Positions 34,651-46,662 are shown, numbered from the stretch's first letter. The stretch: DNA of 64,000 nucleotides from Euonymus europaeus (GCA_963580455.1 OY756961.1:19821001-19885000), one strand, 5' to 3'. The notes: generated by a model not told the origin, from the sequence alone. Numbers and translations are program-made.

Positions 34651-35297
34651 ATGGTCTCGAGAAGGTTGTTGGGAGCGTGCTAGAGACTTGCAATCAGTCT
34701 CAAAGTGTTGTAAATAAAATGAAATGTGATTGCACTCGTAATAAAACTTCTAAAGCAAATGATTATATGAAGAAAATGGTTAAATCATAATCTCACTATG
34801 AAACTTCAGGAGACTGTAGATCCTCTATAGAGCGTTTCACTAAAAAATCACACTAAAAATCTGAAATAAAATGTATGAATGTACACACTTCATTGATGAA
34901 AGAAATCAATAGAAATGGGTTTGATTCTTGGAATGGAATTTGAATACAAGGAAACAATTGCTAAAATGCTTCAAAGCTAGAAAGCTTGAAAAATTGTAGA
35001 TGTCGTTGTGCTGGATTTGTGTGATTTGTTGTGTGTGTGTTTCTCTTTTTCATGGAGCTATAAACCTTTGAGCAGTCCGGTTCTAATGTGGGATCCCGCA
35101 TGATCCCATCCATGCGGGATCCCACATCCTGGCCATCCATCTAATCAGACGACTAGTTTTGTTAATTTTTTTTTTGAATTAACTTTTGTTTAATGTTAGA
35201 CATCCCGTGCAGATCGCCTTCTTCACCTAAACGGTGCGATCCCACCTATGAAAGAAACCAAAGATCCCGATCTGAAGATGGAGCCGGTAATTCATCT

Positions 35298-36120
35298 ACT
35301 TTCGTCGCCAGTTCGATTTAGCAAGAAATCGATTTCATTTGGAGATTCCAAATCTAGTTCTTCTTCCTCTAATCGATGTCAGGAGTTCAAGTTAGGGTTC
35401 AAGTCAGGGTTCGAGTTCTTATTCGATTCGAGAAGGAGCCAATACTTCTTCTACTTCCGTGCCAGTTCGAGCAGAAGAAATAAATCGATTTCTTTTGGAG
35501 ATTCGAAATCTAGTTCTTCTTCCTCTAATCGATGTCTCAAGGGTTCAAGTTCTTCTTCGATTCGAGATTGAGCTCGATTTGGTAAGTTGGATTTGTAGGT
35601 TTCGTAATTTCTTTTACAACTTCTTTGATGCTTATGCACTTGTTGCTGTTAAAAATGGACAATGGAATGAAGAGGCAAATAGTTAGTATTACATGATGAA
35701 CATTTAAAATTTGGCCTTCTTTCTTAGTGGTATTTGAAGTTGGTGCTTGGTTCCTGAACACTATTATTATAATTTGTTTGGCCTATTTGATGAATTTAGC
35801 ATTTTCTAACAGTTTTGGAGTTCATTATCCTTGAAAATATGAATTTGTTGTTACAAGAAAAGTACTAAATGGTGCTATTCAAATGACTTCGTTGGTTTGC
35901 AGTGTTGGAGATGGAATTATATGTTCACATTTGGGATTCTACTTTGTAAAAGGGTGTTATCATTTGCTCATATTATATTGCCTTGTGGGAATGTAACTAC
36001 AATAGCTTTTGATATTGTGTATCAGTGCTGGAGATGGAATTATATGTTCACATCTGGGATTCTGTTTTGTAAAAGGGTGTTATCCTTTGCTCATATTGTA
36101 TTGGCTTGTGAGAATGTAAC
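35298..36120. repeat. Two local duplications inside the 35073-37669 element
   Basis: A segment around GATTTC(A/T)TTTGGAGATT at 35331 recurs at 35487 (offset 156), with the shared CTAGTTCTTCTTCCTCTAAT. A second block starting CAGTG(T/C)TGGAGATGGAATT at 35900 recurs at 36023 (offset 123). Both are imperfect. They give the open frames here a repetitive protein pattern that should not be mistaken for a gene. Confidence 0.8.
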
Positions 36121-36650
36121 TGCAATGTATAATATTTGTAATAGAAGGAGAAATCAAATAAACGAGATTGAGAATTGTTGGAGCCCTATTATTTGTACAA
36201 AGTTCTATAAATAATGGAGAAATTAAAATACCAGGTTGTGCTCTGGATCTTCAAAACAAGACTTTACATAGCAAAAACTTCCCTAATACATATGAATGAA
36301 GCATCATCCATAAAGCATAAAGCTTAAACTGAGCATAGGGCCACTCTAATAACAGTTGCAAGCACAGGGCCAATGTAATAACAGTTGCAAGCACAGGGCC
36401 ACTCTAAAATACATCAACAATATAGCAGCAACAATACAAGTTCGTAACAGCAATATAACAAGAGCAATATAAATTGCCTTAAAAAAACTTAACAGCAACA
36501 AAATAAGTTCATAACAACAATATAGCAGTAGCAATACAAGTTAATAACAACATCAATATAAGCTGTCTTCAAAAGGCCAAACAGCAGCAATACAAGCATT
36601 CTTTAAATACTCCATGTCAATTGCTATGAGATATAATTGAAGAAAATAAG

Positions 36651-36929
36651 TTAAACATTGTTCAGCGCTGGACAATTTCTTTTGTCATGCGATTGTCCAG
36701 TCAAGCCACACCCATGACACCGTCGATTCTTCTTTGTTTCAATTTCTTTGCCCCCTTTCAACATTTTCCCACAACCTTTTGCTCTAACAACATCCGGCTC
36801 GTTATAAATAGGTTCTGAAAGACGAACACTTGGTTGAGATGGTGTTCCACTTGTCAAAGTTATGCCCTTTATTTTATCATGGAGAGACTCGAAGGTCTCC
36901 TTCACTAGCTCAAAAGATTCTTGGCTCAA
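36651..36929 (-). pseudogene. FAR1/MULE-like C-terminal zinc-knuckle exon
   Basis: The frame ends RCHGCGLTGQSHDKRNCPAL, a CCHC-type knuckle. It is preceded by VVRAKGCGKMLKGGKE, a basic linker often found at the C-terminus of FAR1-related and MULE proteins. It starts MSQESFELVKETFESLHDKI. No SWIM or DDE domain is found upstream within the element, so it is an isolated last exon. It could be transposase-derived or a captured host fragment; I cannot tell which. Confidence 0.55.
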
Positions 36930-37090
36930 AACCCCAAATCAATTCAAAAGCATTCAATAACACTGTCAGTTCATGCTCCAAGAATCACAAAAAATTTGTT
37001 AAAATTCATAGAAATTCGGCCAATCAGTATAAATTCACCCAAACTAGATCAAAATCACCAAAATAAGTTCTAATTCATAGAAATTCACAC

Positions 37091-37410
37091 ACGACAACTT
37101 CATGGTACAATGATACCCAAGCATTGAAGAAATCAAATGAAGAAGAAGGAATATATCACATACGACAACTTCATGGTACAATGATACCCAAATATTGAAG
37201 AAATGACATGAAGAAGGAATATATCACATACCATAACTTCATGGTACAATGATACCCAAGCATTGAAGAAATCAAATGAAGAAGGAATATACCATAGGAC
37301 AATGACCATGGAAGCAGGTCAATTTTGAAGGAGGGATCTTCGAAGCTGATCGATTTTAGATTGAAGAAGGGATCTTCGAAGCTGATCGATTTCAGACTGA
37401 AGAAGGACTA
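37091..37410. repeat. Three-copy tandem repeat (about 70 bp) plus a short duplication
   Basis: Units at 37091, 37162 and 37230 share CAACTTCATGGTACAATGAT and GAAGAAGGAATAT, with periods of 71 and 68. A second doublet of GGGATCTTCGAAGCTGATCG follows near 37340-37385. Both lie next to the right TIR of the 2.6-kb element, i.e. as subterminal repeats. Confidence 0.8.
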
Positions 37411-38178
37411 TGGAAGCAAGTTCTTTGCTTGAACAAGATTTCCATCATCATGTCGATTTCAGTAGAATCCAGTTGATTTCAGAGGTGGGATCGCGCCGTT
37501 TAGGTGAAGAAGAAGGCGATCTGCACAGGATGTCTAACATTAAACAAAAGTTAATTTTTTTAAAAAAAGAAAAAAATTTACAAAACTGGCCTTCCGATTA
37601 GATGGACGGCCAGGATGTGGGATCCCGCATGGATGGGATCATGCGGGATCCCACATTAGAACCGGACTTAACCTTTGAGAATTCTTAGATTAACAGTCTT
37701 TGATGCCATGACTGCAATCGTCCAAATGTCTCTCCAAAATGCCCCACGTTCTTCAACTGTTGAAGTAATGGTTAACCGTCCTCCATTGGTACTACCACTC
37801 CTGAAAATAAGCTATTTCGTGCTCCACGATAAGCTGACTCGTCAAATAATGCCCCACCTAAATAGCTAACAAACCAAGATAAACTCCATTTCCTCAATTC
37901 CAGACAATCCATTAAGACTAAGTCTCTTAACCAATAAAACTGAGCGTGCCTAACATTTGAATTGATAACCCATTTCTCTCCCTTTTACCTAGCCTGTATA
38001 GACTGCAATCAAATCGGTCCATTGATAATATTGCACGGCCCATGAAATTTGTAATCGAACTAGTTCATTAACTCATGGCCCAAACTCGGCCCAACCTGTA
38101 AAAAGAGTTTCATTATACACAATTTTAGGGAACAAAGACAGGTTTCTATCATAATATTTGTGATATCTTTTGCTTAGG

Positions 38179-38445
38179 CTCAAGAGCGCAGCAGCAAATT
38201 GAAATCGCAAATCTGAAGAAGTATAAAGAACTCTTCAAAGGAGTTACTCGAATAAGCCAGCAGAATTTTTTTTTCATGTTCACCCATTTATGTTCTGACA
38301 AGTTATATTTTGAGAACAACATCAAAAATTTTGCCGTTTCTGTTGGTTACCGTAAGGATGAGAAACTTTAGGATGCCAAAGTTGTCAATGAGCTTCTCAG
38401 CGCCATTTTTGATACAGCAAAAGAGATCACAAGTACAAGATGAAT
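38179..38445 (+). pseudogene. Decayed protein-coding fragment of unknown type
   Basis: The plus strand translates as SRAQQQIEIANLKKYKELF, GVTRISQQNFFFMFTHLCSD, FAVSVGYRKDEKL and, after one TAG, DAKVVNELLSAIFDTAKEIT to a stop. The amino-acid pattern looks genuine but I do not recognise the protein. It lies just downstream of the FPPS stop, on the other strand. Probably a pseudogene fragment. Confidence 0.35.
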
Positions 38446-38773
38446 AACATCCCCAAGTCTATGTAATCGAACTATAGATCAACAACATCACTCAAGCAGA
38501 AATGAGTAAATAGTTCTTGAGCTGGATTATTGACAAATAGGTCATCGATATCATTGTTATGTTGTCTAGCCTTGCACCGGCATCCACAGAGACCCCAAAT
38601 TCAAGTACAACATGCAAAAGTTCCCTTTCTATAGCCATAGAAAGGCAGCCCAATAGCATTGTAAATGTCTCACAAGCTAGAGGCAGGATCTAAAGGAGAA
38701 ACATAGATGAAATATTAGGCTGACAGGATTTGAAGATTTATGCTTTCCAGCCTTCTTTCTCTGTCAAAAGTTG

Positions 38774-41700
38774 CTACTTCTGCCTCTTGTATATTTTAGT
38801 CAGGAAGGACTTCAAAACTGCTTGCACTGGCTTATTTGGATGAGCTTCGATGCGTTTAATTATGTTCTCATAGCTAGTCCTCTCATACTCAGCAAATACA
38901 CCCTACAGAATAACCCAAAAAAAAATTACAAACAAATGATCGAAGTTGAATGGCATTTTTTGTCTCAGAAAACAATCACAGTTTGGGATTAGTTGTTCTA
39001 TTTTAGTGGCAGTCCATTCCGGCTACAAGTTGAAGATTTCACCCTAAAAGCAGATAGGCAATGCAAACAAACAAACCTGAAGATCCAAAGACCTATAAAC
39101 TTCTTTAACTTTAGCCACACAAGCAGGATCTGCTTTCCCATAGTTTTCCTGGAAACAAAGTACAGATAGATAAGCAAGGCAAAATTCTATTATTATACTA
39201 GTCCACTGAAGATTAAGACTTTTGTTTACATGTAGCCATCGATTTTGCTCCTCGCTAGCATGTTCAAGTGCTTTCACAACCAACCATGAGCACTTAAAAT
39301 CTTCAATATCAGTTCCAACCTAATTAGACCGTGAGTAAGTAACTATACAGTAAGATATAAGATAAATGAAATACGCTACCACACACCAGCTGGCATACAA
39401 TCCCAAATCTTTACCTTTCCGATCACTTCAGGATCACCAAAACAATCCAGGTAATCATCCTGCATAATACAGTTGCACATCATTCATACTGATAAAATAG
39501 AGAACTACAGAAAAGTAAACAAGTATATTCTTGTTTCATCTAAATGGGCATACGTAAAAGATAAAGATCCATGATTTATAGTGCACAACTTTTACTACCT
39601 GTACTTGGAAATAGGTTCCCATCTCAATAAGGATGTTCTTCACTTCAATATGATTGTCAAGATTCTCACCGGCCATAAGCAATGCACATGCAACCTGCAA
39701 GTAGAAAGTGATCTAGCTGATAATAACCAAGATAAGAAATGATCAATCAGTTTTTGAGAGCAGAGTTATCAAGAGATTATGACTTTTTAACAAGGTTCCG
39801 AGGGGAAGCAGGAGAGGGATGGGGGACGATGGACTGTCCAACGAAAAAAAAATTACAAATAATATTAAGAAATTAAAGATATGGCCAACATATGAACAAT
39901 AGTAGATGAGCACTTCCAATTTCTTTACCAACATATACCGTGTGGTGGTTTACACAAAAACAATAAGAGAAATCTATACTAGAAAGTTTCTTCGAAGTTA
40001 ATTAACCAACAGAAAAATATGTAAGTTGATTTGAGACAATAGTTTATGCATGCATATCATTTCACTTACAGGTAGATGAAATGAATAATAAGCAGTTTTG
40101 TACTGTACAATTCGACGGTGACTGCAAAACAAGAATGAAAAATGATACATGTTACAAAACAACAGCAAAATTAATGATAGAAATTGAAGCATTAGATATC
40201 ACAACCATCTACACTCTTAACTTACATAGGTAAAGAGTACTTTGAGAGATCTTTTTCTCCTTCATGTGTGGTGATCAGATCTATCATTTGTCCGGAGGCA
40301 GTTTGGAATTCCACCTACACAGCATAATTGATGGTTGGTGTTATAATGAGATCAAATGGCTAGAGTTACAATCCACACAAGGATAATCTATTACACATCC
40401 CACATCGGAAAGTTAGGGATGTGAATTGTTATTTATAAGGAGGGTCAATACCACACCTTAACATGTCCAATGGGTTTCCACATGATAATTGGCCTTGATA
40501 GGGATGTCCAATGGGTTTTACGCCCACGTTGACACACTCTGCAGGTACCAGACCACAAGGGATTTACAAACCCTTCCTACCCAACCCTGGATTCACAGGT
40601 AGCCCCTCTTACAGATGCTGCTGATCCAGAATTGCTGGATGAGGGGCCACATATAGGCCCACAGCTGGGAGACCGACATGCACTGATACCATAGATAAGG
40701 ACCCCTCCCAAGCCAGTGTTTCATAGACGCTGAAGAGCCCAAACCAGTACCCCACCATAACAGTCCAATAGGCTCAACCTGTATCCATAAGTGGACCCAT
40801 GAACCGGCTGTAATCCAATGGGCCTCCACAATCAAGGCTCATCCCTATCATGTGAAAACCCATTGGACATTTTAAGTAGTGGCATTGGCTCTCCTTATAA
40901 ATAACAATTCACATCCCCATTTTTCTGATGTGGGATGTGTGTAACATAAACCTACCTCATTAAACAAATCAAGTAGATCCACATAATAAGGTTTCCCTCC
41001 AAAATGCTTCTTCAAAACTCTGGGAATATGGTTGCGAAGAATCAATCCATCATTTACAGCAATCATTCCAATCTACAACAAAGAACATATAATTTCCCTT
41101 TTCAAGTTTTAACAACATGAAAAAGAAAATTATAAAAATATAGAAATGAATTATATTAATTTCACAAAGTCCCACACCTTTGGCTGTCTGAACCAGCATG
41201 GCTGACCCCGGCGAGTTTGAGAGTTATCCATGATATCATCAAGAACAAGAAAATATGCTTGGAGCTGCAAATTGGGCATAAAAGGCCCACATACAACAAA
41301 GTACAAAAATCACTCTCGTCACTCATCTGTTTTGTATTGCCAGTCTTGATGAAAAATGAAAACATGTAGTTTGTGATTGTACCCATTCGATGCACCAACC
41401 GAGAGCAGATGCAAGGAATATTTCTTCATCACTCAATTCTTTCCCTTCTTTCAACAGCTTGTAACTGTCAATGACAGAGAGGCCCCGGTTGAGCTTTCCT
41501 GCAAACATTATAAGCAGCATCAGCAAAAATAAGCAGAAAAGTCGACACATAAACTACATAATGAAATTCAGTTTCTATTCTTCAGTGCTCGGAAACTGGG
41601 AACCCTACTGGACCTGAGCTCATGAAAAAGCAAAGAATGTTTCGTAATTAGTACAAGATCTAAGGTTTATATCCCCACCTCCAGGAACATTGTAATCCAG

Positions 41701-42613
41701 CATCTGCAAGAAAAAGATTCACAGACATTTCAGAACTCATAACTCTCAGCAAGATTTGATAGGATGATGGAAATTATGAAACTCAGAGTCATGGATTATA
41801 CTACACTGTGAATACTAAATAGAACGCTGTGATCACCAAGTCAGGAAAACACAACTCACAAGAAGAGTCTAATTTAAGAAAACATACAAACAGAGACACA
41901 TGTATAATGATTTCCAATACCCAACCTCAGCCATGGGAAAGAAAATAGCTCTTACATCCATACAAACCATGACAGTTATTCATGTAATACATGGGATAAA
42001 AAACAATGCCCAGCCTTTCCAAAGGAAGTGAAGGGTTGTTTTGAGCACAGAATACATCTACAATCTTCATTCTATAACTTGCAATGCCCACTCTAAACTG
42101 ATAAGAATTATCAGTTTCTAGATCTGGTGCTTCCACTATATGATCTTTAAAAATTTATAATCAAAGTCCCCATCTTCATTTTTTTCTCTCTGCTATAGTC
42201 ATCCATATGGATTCTTCATACTACATTTGAGCTGTATAAATGAACATAAAAAACTTCCCTTAGCTTTCACCCACATAAAGCCCAAATTTTTAAGGGCTCA
42301 GGAGCCGAGGTCAAAAACAACCATGAATGGCAGAAAGCAAAGCTACAAAATTGAACCGCTTCGAAGCAAATGCTAAGCAAAAAACAGGTAAACAAGATCC
42401 ATGATGATAAGAGAGAGATTCAATATCATGCACAAAAAGACATGAATCATAGGAATTATACTTCAAATAAACCCAAAAAAAAGAAAGATACAAAAGCCAT
42501 ACACTCTCGACCCATTTGCGAGAATCATCTGTGAACTCGAAAGCAGGGTCGTGGATAAGCTCAGATTTCAATATAGAATACGCTTCCAAGAACTTGGACT
42601 TGGTGTCGCTCAT
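38774..42613 (-). CDS. FPS: Farnesyl diphosphate synthase
   Basis: Condenses DMAPP and two IPP to farnesyl diphosphate, the branch point to sterols, sesquiterpenes and protein prenylation. Twelve exons: 42613-42503, 41703-41679, 41498-41383, 41264-41178, 41072-40956, 40314-40226, 40121-40070, 39694-39599, 39459-39415, 39319-39230, 39148-39077 and 38902-38774. They total 1029 nt, or 342 aa, the normal plant length, with GT-AG borders and phases that all agree. The first aspartate-rich motif [12 protein letters not shown] is in exon 4, and RRGQPCWF follows. Exon 7 has [14 protein letters not shown]. The second motif DDYLD opens exon 9. The basic end KIYKRQK is typical. No missing residue is apparent. 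Start chosen at MSDTKSKF by homology; see the in-frame extension upstream. Confidence 0.97.
40391..40943. repeat. Foldback (MITE-like) insertion in FPPS intron 5
   Basis: The left arm starts TTACACATCCCACATCGGAA and includes GGATGTGAATTGTTATTTAT and GTCCAATGGGTTT. The right arm, ending at about 40943, is its inverted copy, giving a hairpin-capable element of about 550 bp with arms of about 100 bp or more. It occupies most of the intron between exons 5 and 6 (40955-40315). No transposase. The superfamily is unclear because a target duplication could not be fixed. Confidence 0.75.
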
Positions 42614-42742
42614 CGTTTCCTTTCTGGGTTTCTTATTTCCCTCTGTGTGGATCGAAAAAATGATAGGCAAAAAATTGATGGAGCGGCTGCCGTTGGAGAG
42701 GTAAACGGTGATCAAACGTCTGCTCATATAGGGAAGTCTCAT
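42614..42742 (-). other. In-frame N-terminal extension of FPPS (possible organellar targeting peptide)
   Basis: Upstream of MSDTKSK the frame stays open for 43 codons back to an ATG at 42742, with another at 42727. The residues ([20 protein letters not shown]... to KKPRKET) are basic, hydroxylated and nearly free of acidic residues, as in mitochondrial presequences. Arabidopsis FPS1 is known to make a longer, mitochondrial form from an upstream ATG. Whether transcripts here reach 42742 is unknown. A TATA-like TATAT at about 42726-42730 would favour shorter ones. Confidence 0.45.
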
Positions 42743-43097
42743 TTTCAACTGTAAAGAAATCTTTTTTTAGTCAAACATTGAGCCACTCCAAAATTTATTT
42801 GCTTCAAAAATCAAATATTACGCAAGGTTTTAGAATTTTGGATACAATCTCAATTCGATGAGTCAATTATGTGCTTTAAAAATCAAATATTAGGCAAGTT
42901 TTTGGAATTTTGAATACAATCTCAATTCGATGAGTCATGATCAATGATCATACATTTTATTTTCAAAATTCTTCAACTCAAAATGTTGTCTTGTTGAGAT
43001 TAATGTCAACAATGGTGGGACCATAGAGGCGGCTGAGGAAGTGAAAATTTGCTAAACATTTTATTCAAAATTCAAACACCCGTTATTTTTTATTTAG

Positions 43098-43931
43098 ATA
43101 AATTATACTTTTAGCCATTGACAGATGATCGATATACAAGTTAGTCACTCGTGTTTCAAACATTTCAAATTAGTCACCCAATAATTTGCAATGTTTCACA
43201 AGCAGGTTTTCATGGTATTCAATCAGCCAATGGTCTGACGTGACAACAAAAGTCAACTATTCTATTTTTGAAACAATAAAATGGTCTACGTGTTATTTGA
43301 AGTGGCAGACACATAGTTTTAGCCAATAAAACGATGACACTTGTTATTATAGATGATTCAAGAAAAATAAAAAATTATGAATAAAAGAAATCTCAAATCT
43401 TCTTTTGTGACAGATCCCGATAAGTTCTTCTCTGCCATATCTTTGGCTCTACACAAGGTGTTGGGTAAAGAGCACCATGGCTCTCCTGATTCTTAGGTTT
43501 GTGTTTGGTTTTAATTTGTATTGTTTTGATTTTTGCTCTCCTATTTCGGAGCATCCATCTCCACCCTGACTCTCCATCTCCACAAGGAGTTTCTTTAGTT
43601 TAAAATCTAAGGCTGATGAAACAGCACCCAAAGTTATAGAATGCCTTGGCACTAGAATGCTCATCCAACACTGAAGAGTTATGCACATTTGACAGGAGGG
43701 AGGAAGAGAGAGATTAGGGCAAGAGGGGAAAGATTGATTTGGGGTTGAAGAATAGATGAATTGGATTTTTTAATTTTAAAAATTTATTTTTTTCACAACA
43801 ATGCCACATAAGCTCTTTGACTGACCTAACATTGTGAAAACCTACCCTTGAAACACTACGAATTATTGAGTGACTAATTTGAAAGGTTTGAAGTGCGAGT
43901 TACTAAATTGTAACATCGATATTAATTTACC
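43098..43931. mobile_element. Non-autonomous foldback element with imperfect TIRs of about 150 bp
   Basis: The left end, TAAATTATACTTTTAGCCAT then TTTCAAATTAGTCACCCAAT, is matched by the inverted right end (TTTCAAATTAGTCACTCAAT near 43880, TAAATTAATATCG at the tip). The arms carry many mismatches. Inside, a plus-strand stretch reads TDPDKFFSAISLALHKVLGK, possibly a captured gene fragment. No transposase motif. Mutator-type is likely from the long arms but unproven. Confidence 0.6.
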
Positions 43932-43935
43932 CTTT

Positions 43936-44633
43936 TTTATTTAATTGGTGTTGACTACAACTCTCCATTTAGTCTAGTTGAACGTCACGCAAGACCATCC
44001 TTAGGTCTCGAACATATTTATTTCAATTAAATATTATGTACTTCACTCTTTAATTTTGGAGAGTGGATATTAAAATTCTATTTAGTCTAGTTGAATGTCA
44101 AGGATGAAGAATTCTTTTGATTATCGAAAGATTTTTCTCAATTTGATAACTGAAAATTGTATTGTCTCAAGTTAGAATAGAAACTTTAAAATTGTATCAA
44201 ACCAATCATTCTATCAGTGATTCTCGATTTTGATTAGTTTTTGTGTTGACATGACATTTAACCGTCAGTTGATTGTACATATTTATCCAACTGCACATAA
44301 CGCTGTTAACAAATTAATTGAAAAGTAAAATGATAATATATGTCCTGAAAGCACTTGATAAAGATGAAAAATGTGCATTGAAATTTGATAACATGGAATT
44401 GAAATGTGTATTTTATGTTTACAAAATTAGATAAGAGAGTATTTATTATACAAGTCATGAGCTGCTAAATGCTTATCATGTGCCCTAAAAACACGTTATC
44501 ATTACCCAGTTAAAAAATCGAAAATAAAAATCGAAACTTCTCTGATTCTCTCCCTCCCAATCCTCTGGCGAACCCACAATCACCACAATCTCTGGCGACC
44601 TTGTTACTGCATCATCATACTCTATTACATCCC
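43936..44633. other. AT-rich intergenic DNA
   Basis: Short frames only; nothing recognised. Confidence 0.4.
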
Positions 44634-44958
44634 TGTTATAAAAGTGGGTACAAACTATATGAATCAATAGGGTGTGAAGATCACTATCTTTAAGGAATTA
44701 ATACGCCCACTATATAAGTATATTGTTGTAGGTTATGGCAAGATTCCTTACATTATACAACAAAGCTTAGAGATCATGAAGGTCTCTCTTTGAGAAATTC
44801 TTCAACAAGAAAGAGTTGTTTAAGTCTGAGAATGAGAGGTTGGATAAGTAGTTTTCAAGACTAACTCCTTAGTATTTATAGAACACTAACACCTTTTCAA
44901 GACAAGATATGTCTCAAAAAATGAATAGTTACAACTGTTTAAATAGCAGTTGTAACTT

Positions 44959-45009
<51 letters not shown>

Positions 45010-45273
45010 CGAAAATAAAAATATAAAATAACATTAGTATTTCCGAATTATTACACGTGTGCGTGCCAAGTGCCATCATTAGACCTATTATATGTTTACA
45101 TATATAATTTTTCTAAATCACCAAATTTTGAAACAAATTTGGTCCCCTCCATGTCTTCCCTCTTTCTCCCAAATCTAAGAAAAAAGTGTTATCCACACTT
45201 ATAAACTTGGAAAAGGATCTTTATTTTTCCAATGTGCAATTTTAACTCTTCAACATATACCCTATATACAACA
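44634..45273 (-). repeat. Copia 3' LTR with internal (AT)n tract
   Basis: The block begins TGTTATAAAAG and ends CTATATACAACA, giving TGTT...AACA inverted tips. On the minus strand it is immediately preceded by the purine-rich AAGTGGGGGAT (45274-45284), a good polypurine tract. It is therefore the 3' LTR of the minus-strand copia fragment whose RNase H lies at 45767-46650. An (AT)n run of about 46 bp at 44962-45007 lies inside. No 5' LTR partner was seen in the window. Confidence 0.7.
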
Positions 45274-45766
45274 ATCCCCCACTTAGGTTATATTTTAAGT
45301 TTTATGCATGTAAAATAATCTTCGATTTAAACCATCTATTAGTGTAAGTATATGAAGATTTTGATCAAACCAAAGGTGGCCTAAGCTTAAACCTTGGTTT
45401 TTTTGTTACAAAGCGGGCATACCACACACATAAAACTCCCAAGTGTTAATGAGAATTTCATCATAATCATTTATTAGCGCTATTATGGTCTTGTGCTACA
45501 TTCTGTTATTCATGAACATGTATAGAAAGTATTCAAAATTTTTGCTAGAGCGGCACCACTTTGATGTTCCTATAGGTGAAGATCCTAAACTTCAAACTTC
45601 ATTAAGAGTATTCATAACTCAGCCTCCGACTTTTAATTAGCATAATCTTGTAGAACTAATAAAGTACAAACTCAATGTTGTCCCACTTACTAATAACTTG
45701 TTATTACCCATTAAACTTGATAACTATTTAAAATAGTAATAAGTTGGGTAACCATTAATAGTAAGT

Positions 45767-46650
45767 TTAATTAAAAGATCTTAGACCCATTCCAACTGCA
45801 GTACTTTTAATAAAATCTCTCGAGAGTCCATTGGTAAAAGGGTCTGCTAGATTCTTACAATATCTTATATAAATGATGGTAACAACACCATTAGTAATTA
45901 ATTGCCTCACATATTCATGTCTTAGGCTAATATGTCTAGATTTTCCATTATATATCTTACTAAATGCTCTAGACATTGTTGCTTGACTATCACAATATAA
46001 GGAAATGGCTAGCATCGGTCGTGGCAACAACTTTATATCCAATAGTAGGTTCCTCAGCCACTCTGCTTCATTACCTACTATTGCAAGAGCTATAAACTCA
46101 GATTCCATAATATAATGAGTTATACAAGTCTATTTCTTTGATGCCCAAGAAACAGCCCCACCTCCTATGGTAAAAATTAATCCTGATGTTGATTTATTAT
46201 CATTTTATCCAACTAGCATCTGAATAACCCTCTAATAGACTTGTAAAAGTATTGTAAAATAATCTGTAATTTATGGTTGTCTTTAAATAACCAAGTACCC
46301 TACCTATTTTTTTTAATGATCAACACTAGGATTAATAGTAAATCTTGATAATTTACATACTGAAAAGGCAATGTCAGGTCTTGTACGATGCATTGCATAC
46401 ATCAAACTTCCAATAGCACTAGCATATTCAATTCGGTCTACAGCTCTGCCAGAACTTTCAACCAACTTGGAAGAAACAACATATGAGGTATTTGTTTCTT
46501 TGACATTCATATTTTTAAATTTACTTAGTACTTTCTCAATGTAATGAGATGGACAAAGAGCAAAACCCCCCACTTTGTTCACTTGTACCAAGAAATCTTC
46601 CACAACTCCTTTGGGTTTCTTGACTGTTCTATCTGCCATCTGTAAAAGTA
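45767..46650 (-). pseudogene. Ty1/copia RNase H and RT C-terminal fragment
   Basis: Two minus frames give IEYASAIGSLMYAMHRTRPD and AFSVCKLSRF (46313-46639), then MESEFIALAIVGNEAEWLRN, YCDSQATMSRA and KSRHISLRHEYVRQLI (45767-46108). The latter are copia RNase H motifs with the catalytic Glu and Asp visible. A frame change and stops separate the two. Upstream RT is cut off at about 46650, where a gypsy fragment begins, so this is a 5'-truncated copy ending at the LTR 44634-45273. Confidence 0.88.
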
Positions 46651-46662
46651 TGGGTGTCTACT

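Larger units (their letters stand above)
35073..37669. mobile_element. 2.6-kb TIR transposon (MULE-type) with perfect 10-bp target duplication
   Basis: AACCTTTGAG flanks the element on both sides (35063-35072 and 37670-37679). The TIRs, 35073-35247 and 37483-37669, begin AGTCCGGTTCTAATGTGG. Each contains its own inner palindrome built from GTGGGATCCCGCATG and its complement. The inside is mostly non-coding tandem duplications plus a minus-strand FAR1/MULE-like zinc-knuckle exon. The 9-10-bp duplication and the long TIRs argue for the Mutator superfamily. With no transposase core it is non-autonomous. The intact target duplication and similar TIRs suggest it is younger than its neighbours. Confidence 0.88.

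Noticed and set aside
35248..35571. A 107-codon serine-rich ORF in the 2.6-kb TIR element
   Set aside because: Its repetitive protein pattern comes from a 156-bp tandem duplication; no start context or homology is apparent.
40593..40835. An 80-codon ORF in FPPS intron 5
   Set aside because: It lies within the foldback insertion and has no recognisable protein features.
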